Shown piece by piece: positions 1-11,805 of a DNA stretch of 64,000 nt. Every line of letters begins with the position of its first letter. Positions within the stretch are counted from its first letter, which is position 1. Both the position numbers and the translations under genes were made by a program. The stretch lies in NCBI RefSeq assembly GCF_018812025.1, contig NC_063044.1:70216847-70280846 (forward strand), in the 5' to 3' direction. This stretch comes from Megalobrama amblycephala. Lineage: Eukaryota > Chordata > Actinopteri > Cypriniformes > Xenocyprididae. The notes beneath the pieces were generated by a model. That model saw nothing but the letters and a program-made list of their open reading frames with translations, searched no databases and was not told the origin of the DNA.

Positions 1-13
1 GACTTTTCAATAA

Positions 14-1668
14 ATGTGCAATAAATTAATGTTTGCGAATTTTAACCAGCAACATGATATTGACAACCAACGATTGTCAACTTACAACATTTTTCACGAA
101 ACTGAACAAAGTCAACAGACAGCTAGCAAATGGCTGGCACAAATGAATACAGTCTCTACCTTGGAAAGTGAAAACAAGAAATGGATGCAGGAAGTCAGAA
201 TAAACAAGTGCATACTAACCTTTAAGCTAGACACAGGAGCAGAGTGTAACGTGTTGTCCTATAAAGACTTTGAGAAAACCTCTAACAAGACAACATCACT
301 GAAGAAGTCAAACTGCTCGTTAGTTACATATTCAGGCCACACGATGGAGCCAAAGGTCAAGGTAATGCTCAAATGTGGTTACAAAGAAGATGAGTTTGAG
401 CTAGAATTCCAAATTGTAGATGAGGATTCACCAGCTATCCAGGAAGAGAAGCATGCTCCAAACTCGGACTGATTAAAAGAATTTACAAAGAAGAGAACAA
501 AGACCAAACTGACATTCTGAATGAATACAAAGATGTGTTTACTGGTTAAGAATGTGTACCAGGACTGCACCATATACAGCTCAACCCATATGTCGCCAAA
601 GTATTCTCAGTGCTTGATGCCAGTCATGGGTTTGGCAAGTACAGCTGGATGAAGATAGCTTCAAACTATATACTTTCAACACTTTTTTGGGAGATACCGG
701 TTCTTGAGACTTCCCTTTGGCATAGTGTCAGCTGCAGAAGTGTTTCAAAAGTGCATTGCACAAAGACTAGAAGACTCAGATGGAGTTATGAACATAGTAG
801 ATGACATTCTGGTGTGGGGTGAAGACATGGAACAACATGACAAGAGACTATGACAACTGCTAGATAGAATTAGAAGCATTAATCTAGAAGTTGAACAAAG
901 ACAAATGCAAGATCAGGATGACTGAAGTCAGCAATGTTTGACACATTCTGACTGCAGGGTTGAAGCCAGACAAAGAGAAAGTCAGAGCGATACAGAACAT
1001 GCCAGAGCCTGTGGACAAAGCTGCACTAATGAGGTTCTTAGGCCTGCTGCAGTATCTGGCCAAGTTTGTTCCAAACATGTCAGACATCAGTGCTCCGCTG
1101 AGGAAACTTCTAGAGAGTAATATAGCTTGGCATTGGGAGTCAGAACAACAAAAGAGCTTTGAAAAATTGAAGTCACTTGTGAGCAACGCCCCAGTGTTGA
1201 AGTACTTCAATTTCAACAAAAATGTAATGCTGTCAGTGGATGCAAGTGCTGAAGGTCTGGGAGCAGTGTTGCTCCAAGAAGGCCAACCAGTGGCATTTGG
1301 CTCAAGTTCTCTTACTGAGTGTCAGAAAAGATATGCCCAAATAGAAAAAGAGCTCTTGGCGATTGTCTATGGATGCGAGAGGTTCCACCAGTATGTCTAT
1401 GGGAAGACAGTACAAGTGGAGACGGATCATAAGCCCCTGGAGACAGTATTCAAAAAGTCTCTCCAAAAAGCTCCTCTGAGACTCCAGAGAATGCTGATGA
1501 GATTGCAGCTCTATGATTTACGTATCAGCTACAAGTCTGGCAAAGAGTTGTATAAAAGAACTATCTGAGCCACTCTTGGAAGATGAGTTACAAGTTCATT
1601 CTGTTGCAGTTTGCCAATTTCAAAAGAGAAGCTGAACACATTCAGAACTGCAACAGCAGAAGATGAAG
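14..1668 (+). pseudogene. Ty3/gypsy retrotransposon pol, 5' part, broken
   Basis: Remnant of a gypsy-class polyprotein. 14-472 carries the retropepsin active site (LDTGAE, near base 230). Its frame is lost near 437, where one base is missing, and homologous coding resumes in another frame to about 548. The reverse transcriptase finger region is absent: sequence jumps from a linker near 590 straight to motif A (FSVLDASHGF, about 603). RT then continues through frame changes to the catalytic VDD (NIVDDILVWG, about 795). 960-1568 encodes the connection and RNase H domain (SVDASAEGLGAVL; TDHKPLE). At about 1670 coding is interrupted by an L2 LINE and resumes at 2585. The mixture of frameshifts, stops and deletion means it cannot make protein. 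No LTR was recognised. The family is secure; the exact lineage is not. Confidence 0.85.
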
Positions 1669-1670
1669 AG

Positions 1671-2584
1671 GCAAGGCAAGGCAATTTTATTTGTATAGCA
1701 CATTTCATACACAGTGGTAATTCAAAGTGCTTTACATAAAAAAGAATAATTAAAATAGAACATAAGGAATAGAAATAACAGTATGCATTAAAAGCAGAAT
1801 AACAAGATGATACATAAAAGATATAAAATACATCAAAAATGAAATAAAAACAGGAAAAGGAATTAAAAGAATAAAAAGATAATACGTATAAAATAAAGTG
1901 CAAACAGTTTGGACATAGCACAGTGCTCAATCAGCAAATGCATAGATAAAAAGATGTGTTTTGAGTCTGGATTTGAATGTGGCTACAGTTGGAGCACATC
2001 TGATCTCTTCTGGAAGCTGGTTCCAGCTGCGGCTGGCGTAACAGCTAAAAGCAGACTCTCCTTGCTTTGAGTGAACCCTTGGTATTTCTAAATGACTTGA
2101 TCCTGATGATCTGAGTGATCTGTTAGGTTTATATTCAATGAACATATCTGCAATGTATAGAGGTCCTAGACCATTGAGTGATTTATAAACAAGCAACAGT
2201 ACTTTAAAATCAATTCTAAATGTAACTGGAAGCCAGTGCAAGGACCTGAGGACTGGTGTGATGTGTTCATGTTTTCGGGTTCTGCTCAGAATCCTGGCAG
2301 CAGCGTTCTGTACGAGCTGCAGCTGTCTTTTTGGGAAGACCAGTGAGGAGCCCATTACAATAATCCACCCGGCTGGTGATGAAAGCATGAACAAGTTTCT
2401 CTAAGTCTTGACTGGAGACAAAGCATCTAATTCTTGCAATATTTTTGAGATGATAATATGCTGATTTAGTTATTGTCTTTACATGGCTACTGAAACTCAG
2501 GTCTGACTCCAAAATCACACCAAGATTCCTGACTTGATTTTTAGTTGTTTGACCCCTAGAGTGAAGGTACGTGTTCACTTTGAG
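1671..2584 (-). mobile_element. 5'-truncated L2-type LINE fragment inside gypsy pol
   Basis: The minus strand encodes the C-terminal part of an L2 ORF2 (YLHSRGQTTKNQVRNLGVIL, then [19 protein letters not shown]) and ends in the usual fish L2 3' end, read on the plus strand as GGCAAGGCAAGGCAATTTTA. It belongs to the same subfamily as the LINEs at 36370-40113 and 45580-52252. Compared with those copies an 8-base segment (ACCATAAG) is missing near 2325, which shifts the frame. The 5' end is truncated at 2584, where gypsy coding resumes, so this is a nested insertion. Confidence 0.88.
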
Positions 2585-2690
2585 AGTTGCAAATGGTCAT
2601 GGAAGTAGTTCAGTCAGGATGGCCTGCAGACATACAACAAGTTCCAGCAGACATAAGAAGAAGTTTTGGTCTAGAGCGGAAAGGTTGAAT
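2585..2690 (+). pseudogene. Ty3/gypsy pol resumed after the L2 insertion
   Basis: Translation from about 2587 gives LQMVMEVVQSGWPADIQQVP followed by ADIRRSF. This matches the linker between RNase H and the integrase zinc domain in gypsy pol (the SGWPADI motif). It continues the reading interrupted at 1668, which proves the L2 is nested. The match fades by about 2690 and no integrase core follows. Confidence 0.7.
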
Positions 2691-3366
2691 CACCCAGATG
2701 CAGTCCTCAAGGAAATCTTTAATCTCTGTTAATCACTCTAAACTTCACCAATTACTTGTACCTTCGCAAGAATGGTATGGTTCAGATACCTCCAACACCC
2801 ACTCCAGTCCATCAGTCCACTCTAGTCACCGAGCAGTTCGCTCTCTCCCCGATACATTGCCCACTTCATTGCACCCAGCTGTCTTGTATTATGTTATTAG
2901 TGTCTGTCTATTTATACTGAGTTTGTTTCTGCCTTTGTTGTCGAGTTTTAGCTATTGTTCACCTGCCGTTCTAAGCTCTCTGTTTTGGTTTTCTTGTTTC
3001 TTGTATGGACTGTATTGATGGTTTTTGACTGGAACAGGTCAGAAGAACAGTTCGTTTACTGAAATCACATGACTTTGGTAGTTTGATACACACTCTGAAT
3101 CACTGATTCAAAACAAAAGATTCATAAAGATTTGGAGCTTCATGAAGCAGTGTTTTGAAATCGGCCATCACTACTTACCAGTGATCCTGATTTATCTCCT
3201 GTCTTCTGTTCCGTGTTTTGTTTCCCTGGATTCTCCACTCAGCCTGCATCACCGTCTTCACTGCAATACATGGACTGTATTACCACCAGCTAACTTCACC
3301 ATCTGCCATTCACTGACTATTTCCTCTTACCTGTTCACCTTTAGCCTGTTCTATAATACCTCCAAT
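2691..3366. other. Non-coding stretch, probable repeat debris
   Basis: No convincing gene. The phrase TGGACTGTATT occurs near 3007 and again near 3272 on either side of a different sequence, consistent with a small insertion into an older repeat. The short open frames here have no recognisable motif. Confidence 0.4.
3033..3175. repeat. Candidate small non-autonomous hAT-like element
   Basis: The segment ends with GGCCATCACTA, the reverse complement of a TAGTGATGGCC-type terminus common on small fish hAT-like repeats. It sits between the two TGGACTGTATT copies. Terminal repeats and target duplication could not be defined with certainty. Confidence 0.3.
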
Positions 3367-4030
3367 AAGTCAAGTCAAGTCAAGTCAAATTTATTTATAT
3401 AGCGCTTTTACAATTGGTAATTGTTTCAAAGCAGCTTTACATATTAGAAGCACAGAAAAAAAGGGAAGTGGTTAAAAATAAGCTGTACAAACAAGCGTGG
3501 TAATATGTAACATATACAAGATGGTGCTACATTAAGCCAATGTCGGCTGACTCCCAGGGGTGGAAAAAACCCCCTAGGAGAAAACCCAGCGTGGGAAAAA
3601 AGTCCTAGGAGGGAAAAAACCCCTTGGAAGATATATATAATATATGTAAATGGATATGGAGATCAAAATCTGAATTATACATTTTTATTATAGAGATTAA
3701 AAATAGATTATATATATATATTTGTAAGCGGATACGGGGATTTAAAAATCTATGCAGCCAGAACTGGATCTGTAGGCCCATTGTCTCCTGGGCTGCGTTG
3801 TAGTCAGGTCCAGACACAGGTTCTCCATCTGATCTGGATACGGCCTGGATCCAGCACCCGGAAAACCTCGGGATAAGCAGAGAGACAGATATTAGCGTAG
3901 ATGCCATTCTTATTCTGATGTACAGGTATATCTAGTGTTATAGGAAATGTTCTCGGTTCCGGCCGACCTAATTATTGCAGCGTAACAATCCTTTAACGGA
4001 TTTGAAAAATGTTAATGTATTGATAATGTG

Positions 4031-6892
4031 TTATGTGTATGCAAGAGCAAAGAGATGTGTTTTTAGTCTAGATTTAAACTGACAGAGTGTGTCTGCTTCC
4101 CGAACAATGCTAGGAAGATTGTTCCAGAGTTTAGGTGCTAAATAGGAAAAGGATCTGCCGCCTTCAGTTGATTTTGATATTCTGGGTATTATCAACTGGC
4201 CTGAATTCTGAGATCGCAATAAACGTGAAGGACTATAATGCATTAAGAGCTCACTTAGGTACTGGGGAGCTAAACCATTTAGTGCTTTATAAGTAAGTAG
4301 CAAGATTTTAAAATCTATACGATGTTTAATAGGGAGCCAATGTAATGTTGACAGAACTGGGCTAATATGGTCATACTTTCTGGTTCTAGTAAGAACTCTA
4401 GCTGCCGCATTTTGGACCAACTGTAGTCTGTTTAAAAGCCGAGCAGAACAACCACCCAGTAGAGCGTTACAATAATCTAGTCTTGAGGTCATGAATGCAT
4501 GAATCAACTGTTCCGCATTTGTCATTGAGAGCATATGTCGTAATTTAGATATATTTTTTAGATGGAAGAAGGCGGTTTTACAGATACTAGAAACATGACT
4601 TTCAAATGAAAGATTGGTATCGAAGAGCACACCCAAGTTCCTAACTGAGGACGAAGATTTAATGGAGCACCCGTCAAGTGTTAGAGAGTATTCAAGGTTT
4701 TTTCGTGAGGAAGTTTTTGGTCCAAAGATTAGGATATCAGTTTTTTCTGAATTTAATAATAAGAAATTTCTTGTCATCCAGTTTTTAATGTCAGCTATGC
4801 ATTCTGTTAGTTTTGTGAATTTGTAGGTTTCGTCAGGGCGCGAGGAAATATAGAGCTGAGTATCGTCAGCGTAGCAGTGAAAACTAACACCATGCTTCCT
4901 AATTATCTCTCCTAAGGGCAGCATGTACAGAGTGAAAAGCAACGGTCCTAGTACTGAGCCTTGTGGTACTCCATACTGAACCTGTGATCGATACGACATC
5001 TCTTCATTAATTATTACAGACTGATAACGGTCAGATAAGTACGATTTGAACCATGCCAAAGCAATTCCACTAATGCCAATATAGTTTTCAAGTCTTTTTA
5101 AAAGAATGTTGTGATCGATAGTGTCAAAAGCAGCACTGAGATCTAATAACACTAATAGAGAAATACAGCCACGATCGGATGATAAGAGTAGATCGTTTGT
5201 AACTCTAACGAGAGCAGTCTCAGTACTATGGTACGGTCTAAATCCTGACTGGAAATCCTCACAGATTCCATTTCTTTCTAAAAAGGAACACAGTTGTGAT
5301 GAAACTGCCTTTTCTAGTATCTTTGACAGAAAAGGTAGATTCGAGATTGGCCTGTAATTTACTAAATCTCTCGGATCTAGTTGAGGTTTTTTAATAAGAG
5401 GTTTAATAATAGCCTGCTTAAAGGTTTTTGGCACGTATCCTAGTGTTAACGATGAATTAATTATATCAAGAAGTGGACCTACGACCTCTGGAAGCATTTC
5501 TTTCAGTAGTTTAGTCGGCATTGGGTCTAACATACATGTCGTTGATTTTGATGATTTGATAAGTTTAGATAATTCTTCCTCTCCTATAGCGGCGAATGAT
5601 TCTAGTTTTACCTCAGGGACACTACAGTGCACTGTCTGAAGCGAAACTGTAGACGGTTGCATGTTTTTAATTTTCTCTCTAATATTATCAATCTTGCAAG
5701 TAAAGAAGTTCATAAAGTCATTACTGCTGTGCTCTATGGAAACGTCAGCAGTTGAATCTCTGTTTCTAGTTAATTTAGCCACTGTGTCAAATAAATACCT
5801 AGGATTATGTTTGTTTTCTATTAAGAGATTTGAAAAATAAGTAGATCTAGCATTTCTTATAGCCGTTCTGTACTTAATCATTTTTTCTTTCCACGAAAGG
5901 CGAAAAACTTCTAGTTTTGTTTTCTTCCAACTACGTTCAGCTTTTCTAACAGCTCGTTTTAGAGCCCGAGTGTGCTCATCATACCACGGCGTTGGATTAG
6001 TTTCCTTAATCTTCTTTAGACGTAAAGGAGCGACTGCATCTAATGTGCTGGAAAAGAGAGAGCCAATAGTTTCTGTTGCAGCATCGAGTTCTTCTAAGTT
6101 GTCAGGTATACTAAGGCGATGAAACTGCTCGGGGAGATTATTTATAAAGCAATCTTTAGTGGTAGACGTGATGGTTCTACAATATTTATGGCTGGGTGGT
6201 GGTTTTGTAGCCTTGGCTAATTGTATTATACACGAGACTAAATAATGATCTGATATATCATCGCTCTGCGGTAGGATTTCAACAGCATCAATATCAATTC
6301 CATGCGACAGTATTAGATCTAAGGTATGATTACGACAATGAGTGGGTCCTGACACGTGTTGTCTAACTCCAATAGAGTTTAAAATGTCTGCAAATGCCAA
6401 TCCAAATGCGTCTTTATTATTATCTACATGGATATTAAAATCACCAACAACAAGGACTTTTTCCGCAGCCAGTACTAACTCTGATAGAAAATCAGCAAAT
6501 TCTTTGATAAAGTCAGTATGGTGCCCTGGTGGCCTGTATACAGTAGCCAGCACAAATGTCAACTTACATAATGTTACATAAAGCACCATCACTTCAAAGG
6601 AATTATATTTGAAATTCTTTTGAATGATTCTGAATATATTACTATAAATTACAGCAACACCTCCCCCTTTGCCTTTCTGTCGAGGATTGTGTCGATAATC
6701 ATAACCTTGAGGACTAGATTCATTTAAAGTAATGTAATCGTCTGGTTTTAGCCAGGTTTCTGTCAAACACAGCAAGTCTAGTTTATTGTCTGTGATAATT
6801 TCATTTACAATAAGTGCTTTTGAAGAAATAGATCTAATATTCAGTAACCCAAGCTTTATCATTTGTTTATCTGATTTATCTGTGATTTTCAT
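4031..6892 (-). CDS. L2 LINE ORF2: endonuclease and reverse transcriptase
   Basis: 953-residue ORF2 protein for target-primed reverse transcription. The N-terminal apurinic-type endonuclease shows its conserved blocks: LLNIRSI (Asn18), LTETWL (Glu45), GDFNIH (about 150) and the SDH catalytic block (about 210). The RT follows: [26 protein letters not shown] with the motif A Asp, [10 protein letters not shown], and YADD at residues 674-677. The C-terminal region carries [15 protein letters not shown] and a conserved tail typical of L2. There is no internal stop or frameshift, and the length is normal for the family. The ATG at 6892 is used because it precedes the endonuclease by only about 12 residues. 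A relative of another lineage is represented by fragments at 28010-29045. Whether it is active is inference. Confidence 0.93.
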   Translation of the reverse strand: MKITDKSDKQMIKLGLLNIRSISSKALIVNEIITDNKLDLLCLTETWLKPDDYITLNESSPQGYDYRHNPRQKGKGGGVAVIYSNIFRIIQKNFKYNSFEVMVLYVTLCKLTFVLATVYRPPGHHTDFIKEFADFLSELVLAAEKVLVVGDFNIHVDNNKDAFGLAFADILNSIGVRQHVSGPTHCRNHTLDLILSHGIDIDAVEILPQSDDISDHYLVSCIIQLAKATKPPPSHKYCRTITSTTKDCFINNLPEQFHRLSIPDNLEELDAATETIGSLFSSTLDAVAPLRLKKIKETNPTPWYDEHTRALKRAVRKAERSWKKTKLEVFRLSWKEKMIKYRTAIRNARSTYFSNLLIENKHNPRYLFDTVAKLTRNRDSTADVSIEHSSNDFMNFFTCKIDNIREKIKNMQPSTVSLQTVHCSVPEVKLESFAAIGEEELSKLIKSSKSTTCMLDPMPTKLLKEMLPEVVGPLLDIINSSLTLGYVPKTFKQAIIKPLIKKPQLDPRDLVNYRPISNLPFLSKILEKAVSSQLCSFLERNGICEDFQSGFRPYHSTETALVRVTNDLLLSSDRGCISLLVLLDLSAAFDTIDHNILLKRLENYIGISGIALAWFKSYLSDRYQSVIINEEMSYRSQVQYGVPQGSVLGPLLFTLYMLPLGEIIRKHGVSFHCYADDTQLYISSRPDETYKFTKLTECIADIKNWMTRNFLLLNSEKTDILIFGPKTSSRKNLEYSLTLDGCSIKSSSSVRNLGVLFDTNLSFESHVSSICKTAFFHLKNISKLRHMLSMTNAEQLIHAFMTSRLDYCNALLGGCSARLLNRLQLVQNAAARVLTRTRKYDHISPVLSTLHWLPIKHRIDFKILLLTYKALNGLAPQYLSELLMHYSPSRLLRSQNSGQLIIPRISKSTEGGRSFSYLAPKLWNNLPSIVREADTLCQFKSRLKTHLFALAYT

Positions 6893-7085
6893 TTTTTGAA
6901 CATCAATTAAATTTTTTAAGTTTTTTGTATTTACTAGTTCGAGGTACAGACACAGTCTCTATGTGATAATATCTAGGTGAAAGAGTTTCTATGTGCTGTG
7001 AATTATCTGAGTTCTGTGACGTGAGGCGGCTAGCAGACGGTCGGTTTAGCCAGTTTGTCTGCGTCCTGATCTGGGCCCTGGTTTG

Positions 7086-8162
7086 TCATGGTTTAGCTCT
7101 AAGACTATTTGCCAAATTTCTAGATAGAAGAGCAGCACCATCCCGGGAGGGATGAATACCATCTCTTTTCAACAGATCAGGTCTGCCCCAAAAGCTTTTC
7201 CAATTGTCTATGAAACCTATATTATTCTGCGGACACCACTTAGACAGCCAGCCATTGAGTGATGATAACCTGCTAACTATCTCATCACTCCGACGAACAG
7301 GAAGAGGGCCAGAACAAATTACTTCTGCTGACATTGAATTTGCGAGTTCACACACCTCTTTAATGTTAGTTTTAGTGATCTCCGACTGGCGAAGTCGAAC
7401 ATCATTTGTGCCGACGTGGATAATGATTTTAGAATATTTACGTTTAGCATTAGCCAGCACTTTTAAATTTGCTTTGATGTCAGGTGCTCTGGCCCCCGGC
7501 AAACATGTGACTATGGTGGCTGGTGTCTCTATTTTCACGTTCCGTGTAATAGAATCGCCAATAACTAGGGCACTTTCAACAGGATTCTCAGTGGGTGCGT
7601 CACTGAGTGGGGAGAACCTGTTTGATGTTCTAATCGGAACGGAAGAGTGGTGTTTGTTCTTGCCACTATGCCGCCTCACAGTCACCCAGTTAGCCTGCTG
7701 CGTGGCTTCTACAACCGGAACCGAATGTGCAGTGTTTACTAGGCTAGTCGCATCCAAAGCAGTATCTAAGGCCCTTTCATTCTCACTATCCTCAATTAAA
7801 GTTTGGATGCGTGTCTCTAATTCTGAGATTCTCTCTGTCAGCCTGACAATATCCCTGCATTTATCACATGTGTAAGTCTCACTGCTGACAGAAAGAGCTA
7901 AGCTGTACATGTTACATTTAATACACATGATAATCGTCGGACATGACTGACCGTGTGTTTGATGAACGCCGTCCGAAAAACTGCAACGCACACGGGACTC
8001 GCTGGCTGGATGTCTCGGTCGCTTGCCGGTGCCTGGGGCAAGGGTGATGTGCGGGACGCTGTACCTCGCGGTGGATCGATGAATGCCGGGCAGCAACGTC
8101 TCCACAGCTTCCCGATCTGGCGAGGACAGATCAGAATAACATACATCGGATAAATCCGCCAT
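7086..8162 (-). CDS. L2 LINE ORF1: zinc-motif, coiled-coil, esterase-domain protein
   Basis: 358-residue ORF1 protein. In order: a low-complexity N terminus; a CxxC...CxxC zinc-binding motif (CIKC and CDKC, about residues 80-105); a short coiled coil (LTERISELETRIQTLIED); a basic linker; and a C-terminal SGNH-hydrolase-like esterase domain. The esterase blocks are visible: GDSIT with Ser204, VGTND, and DGIHPS with Asp334 and His337, so the catalytic triad appears complete. ORF1 proteins of this plan are known in CR1/L2 LINEs, including zebrafish L2. They bind nucleic acid and self-associate; the role of the esterase is unresolved. It lies directly upstream of ORF2 on the same strand and is undamaged. 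Confidence 0.9.
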   Translation of the reverse strand: MADLSDVCYSDLSSPDREAVETLLPGIHRSTARYSVPHITLAPGTGKRPRHPASESRVRCSFSDGVHQTHGQSCPTIIMCIKCNMYSLALSVSSETYTCDKCRDIVRLTERISELETRIQTLIEDSENERALDTALDATSLVNTAHSVPVVEATQQANWVTVRRHSGKNKHHSSVPIRTSNRFSPLSDAPTENPVESALVIGDSITRNVKIETPATIVTCLPGARAPDIKANLKVLANAKRKYSKIIIHVGTNDVRLRQSEITKTNIKEVCELANSMSAEVICSGPLPVRRSDEIVSRLSSLNGWLSKWCPQNNIGFIDNWKSFWGRPDLLKRDGIHPSRDGAALLSRNLANSLRAKP

Positions 8163-8670
8163 TAAATCGACAAGGAAGGTTGGTTTAGAGGAAAAAAGAA
8201 AGTAGACGGTAGCTAGCAGGCTAGCGGGCTATGGCTAACACTAGGTGATTACGCTGGTAGATAACTAGTAATAAATCGTTCCGTTTAGTAATACTATGCA
8301 ATAGGTAATCTAGTGAAAAATAAGAAAGTTATATTATGTGAATAGGAATAAAGAGAAGGATTTAGGATAAACTCCACGAAGCTCCAAACGTAGGTCAGAC
8401 AGCAGGCAGCACTGTTTGTTTGCTGCTCACCTCATCTGTCCTCTTCTGTGTGCATGACAATGCTGTGTTAAGGAATGATATGTATAATTTCATGTGATGC
8501 TGATATTAATATTCAATACATTCTCAATACCACAGTGCCAGAGCAATCAGACCTTATAATTGCAAATATAACAAACTCAAACATGACAAATAGGTATATT
8601 TTTACATGAACAAAACCACCTTGAGGTACTTGTCATTGCACTTGTCATACATAAGGCAGTAAAATGCAAA

Positions 8671-8733
8671 AAAAAAAAAAAACAAACAAACAAAAAAAAA
8701 ACAGTACAACCTTTTCTATTTTCAAGTAAAATG

Positions 8734-8764
<31 letters not shown>
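8671..8764. repeat. A-rich/T-rich inverted repeat
   Basis: An A run interrupted by CAAACAAACAAA (8671-8702) faces a T run with GTTTGTTTG (8732-8764) across about 30 bases, forming a simple-sequence hairpin. It lies in the otherwise featureless 8461-9048 spacer, in which I see no gene. Confidence 0.6.
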
Positions 8765-8765
<1 letters not shown>

Positions 8766-9048
8766 ACTTTTTACAAAGAGTACAAAGAGTTTTATAAAGT
8801 ACTTTTTACAGTTGAAAAGAAAATGATGGTTTTTCAGGAAAACATTCCAGGATTTTTATCCATATAGTGAATACATTTGGATATAGTTTAAATGCAGTTT
8901 CAAAGGGCTCTACATGATCCCAGATGAGGAATAAGGGTCTTATCTAATGAAACGATTGCTCATGCCCTAAAAAAATAAAATAAAATAAATAAATCTTTAA
9001 CCACAAATGCTCATCTTGCACTGGCTCTGTGATCCACCAAGTACAAAC

Positions 9049-9057
9049 TATATAAAA
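9049..9057 (+). promoter_or_regulatory. Candidate TATA box of the secreted lectin gene
   Basis: TATATAAAA lies 121-129 bases upstream of the ATG at 9178, which would give a short 5' UTR of roughly 90-100 bases. The position is sensible for a core promoter but is not proven. Confidence 0.45.
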
Positions 9058-9177
9058 ACATTGTTTGTACACATTGATCTACTGGTTCATGTCACAAAAA
9101 TACAAATCTTTGTAATAATTATTTGTGTATAATTGTGTTTAAAATCTATGCAGAGTTCCAGTGTTCTCTGAGAAACG

Positions 9178-9988
9178 ATGGCGGTCTGGACTGTTTATCT
9201 GTCTATCTGTCTTCTGGTCGCTTTGAATGCTTCAGGTAAAACTATTATTCCACGTCTCACATCATAACTGTTATTTTACCATGAATTGAAGCACATCTGG
9301 GACTCTGTAATGACTATTCAGAAGTAGGAATGATCTAATACAGTATGTGCACCTGAGTAATTATTAATTCTAATTATTATTTATTTAATTATTATGATAA
9401 TATTAAGACAATAAAACAACAATAATTATATCATTATATCAGCTAAAGTTGTTGATTCTTATGAATGATATTATATTATTAATTTTGACAATAATACACA
9501 ACACCAAATATGCCTGTTAATTTGCAGTATACAGGTGCTGGTCATATAATTAGAATATCATCAAAAAGTTGTTTTATTTCACTAATTCCACTTAAAAAGT
9601 GAAAAGTGTATATTATATTCATTCATTATACACAGACTGATATATTTTGAATGTTTATTTCTTTTAATTTTGATGATTATAACTGACAACTAAGGAAAAT
9701 CCCAAATTCAGTATCTCAGAAAATTAGAATAATATGAAAATGTTCCATATTGAAGACACCTGGTGCCACACTCTAATCAGCTACTTAACTCAAAACACCT
9801 GCAAAGGTGTAGTGAAGCGAGCTCCACTTCTCGCTTTGGGGAGGGAAAAGTAACGGGAGTAAAAAATAAAAAACAATGGCTTACTTGCACAGCACTTCCG
9901 TGCAGGGTGTACTTTATTTACAGTGCCAGTAAACAAGGCAGTCCACAGTGAAGTATATATATCATTCACTCATTCATTCATTCATTCA

Positions 9989-10063
<75 letters not shown>

Positions 10064-11772
10064 GTGCACACAAAAACCCAAAAGGATAACCGCACCCTGG
10101 AGAGGATTGTGAAACAAAACCCATTCAAAAATGTGGGGGAGATTCACAAAGAATGGACTGCAGCTAGAGTCAGTGCTTCAAGAACCACTACGCACAGACG
10201 TATGCAAGACATGGGTTTCAGCTGTCGCATTCCTTTTGTCAAGCCACTCTTGAACAACAGACAGCGTCAGAAGCGTCTCGCCTGGGCTAAAGACAAAAAG
10301 GACTGGACTGCTGCTGAATGGTCCAAAGTTATGTTCTCTGATGAAAATAAATTTTGCATTTCCTTTGGAAATCAGGGTCCCAGAGTCTGGAGGAAGAGAG
10401 GAGAGGCACACAATCTACGTTGCTTGAGTCCAGTGTAAAGTTTCCACAGTCAGGGATGGTGCCATGTCATCTGCTGGTGTTGGTCCACTGTGATTTCTGA
10501 GGTCCAAGGTCAACGCAGCCGTATACCAGGAAGTTTTAGAGCACTTCATGCTTCCTGCTGCTGACCAGCTTTATGGAGATGCAGATTTCATTTTCCAACA
10601 GGACTTGGCACATGCACACAGTGCCAAAGCTACCAGTACCTGGTTTAAGGACCATGGTATCCCTGTTCTTAATTGGCCAGCAAACTCGCCTGACCTAAAC
10701 CCCATAGAAAATCGATGGGGTATTGTGAAGAGGAAGATGCGATATGCCAGACCCAACAATGCAGAAGAGCTGAAGGCCACTATCAGAGCAACCTGGGCTC
10801 TCATAACACCTGAGCAGTGCCACAGACTGATCGACTCCATGCCACGCCGCATTGCTGCAGTAATTCAGACAAAAGGAGCCCCAACTAAGTATTGAGTGCT
10901 GTACATGCTCATACTTTTCATATTCATACTTTTCAGTTGGCCAAGATTTCTAAAAATCCTTTCTTTGTATTGGTCTTTAGTAATATTCTAATTTTCTGAG
11001 ATACTGAATTTGGGATTTTCCTTAGTTGTCAGTTATAATCATCAAAATTAAAAGAAATTAACATTCGAAATATATCAGTCTGTGTGTAATTAATAAATAT
11101 AATATACAAGTTTCACTTTTTTAATGGAATTAGTGAAATAAATCAACTTTTTGATGATATTCTAATTATATGACCAGCACCTGTATATTTAGTAGTTGTT
11201 GTAGCACTACTGCTACTAGCAGTTCTGTTTTAAAATGTGTATTTCTTTCTTTTTAAGTGGAAACGCGTCATGTTGAAAATAAAGATTGTGGTGGTAAGGC
11301 TTCTTTTGTCTTCTTCTCTTGTCAGTGTGTATGTCTAGTACAGTACAAATGTTCAAAACCTGTGCATTTCTCCACCTTAACAAGTGTTATATAAATATAT
11401 ACATATATAGTAAAGGTAATCCTTAAGTTTATCCTTTGCTGAAACTTCCCACTCCCTTTGAAGAGCGCAGTTCATGGTTGCATAGCAACAACCGACGCCA
11501 CAGGAGCGCAAGTGCTTTGGAAAGAAGGAGAAGCAGTGCGGCCGTGCCTTTTCTTAATTCTTAATTCTAAGTTCATGTTAATTTTTTTTTTTTTTTTTTT
11601 CAGTAACAGACAGGCCTATTCAGCTGTTAATTTGAATACAGAAGGTTTTTATTAAACCTTAAAATGTGAACTTGTATGTACAACAAGGAAAATTATTGAA
11701 ATTTGTTAATGTTTTTTAAATAAATCTTATTAGAATTTGTTTAATTTTTTTCAAAATATCGTGATACATATC

Positions 11773-11805
<33 letters not shown>

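Larger units (their letters stand above)
3367..8460 (-). mobile_element. Full-length L2-clade LINE with two intact ORFs
   Basis: A non-LTR retrotransposon reading right to left: 5' UTR (about 8163-8460), ORF1 (8162-7086), a 193-base spacer, ORF2 (6892-4031), and a 3' UTR of about 660 bases. The 3' end is a short tandem tail seen on the plus strand as AGTCA repeats at 3367-3388, typical of L2/CR1 LINEs, which end in microsatellites rather than poly(A). Both ORFs are uninterrupted with catalytic residues present, unlike every other retroelement in this window except the gag-only LTR element. This suggests a recent insertion. The exact 5' boundary is uncertain by tens of bases. Confidence 0.9.
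9532..11183 (+). mobile_element. Tc1-like DNA transposon in lectin intron 1
   Basis: Terminal inverted repeats begin CAGGTGCTGGTCATATAATT at 9532 and end with the complement (AATTATATGACCAGCACCTG) at 11183. TA duplications flank both ends (9530-9531 and 11184-11185), the hallmark of Tc1/mariner. The inside holds a broken DD34E transposase in which the DNA-binding N terminus is replaced by unrelated sequence and microsatellites (about 9809-10071). Confidence 0.92.

Noticed and set aside
2698..3402. Two open frames of 106 and 86 codons
   Set aside because: Low-complexity, Ser/Leu-rich frames in repeat debris, with no conserved motif or splice context.
9923..10070. Ile-Tyr repeat protein start
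   Set aside because: It is translation of an AT microsatellite joined by chance to the transposase frame.
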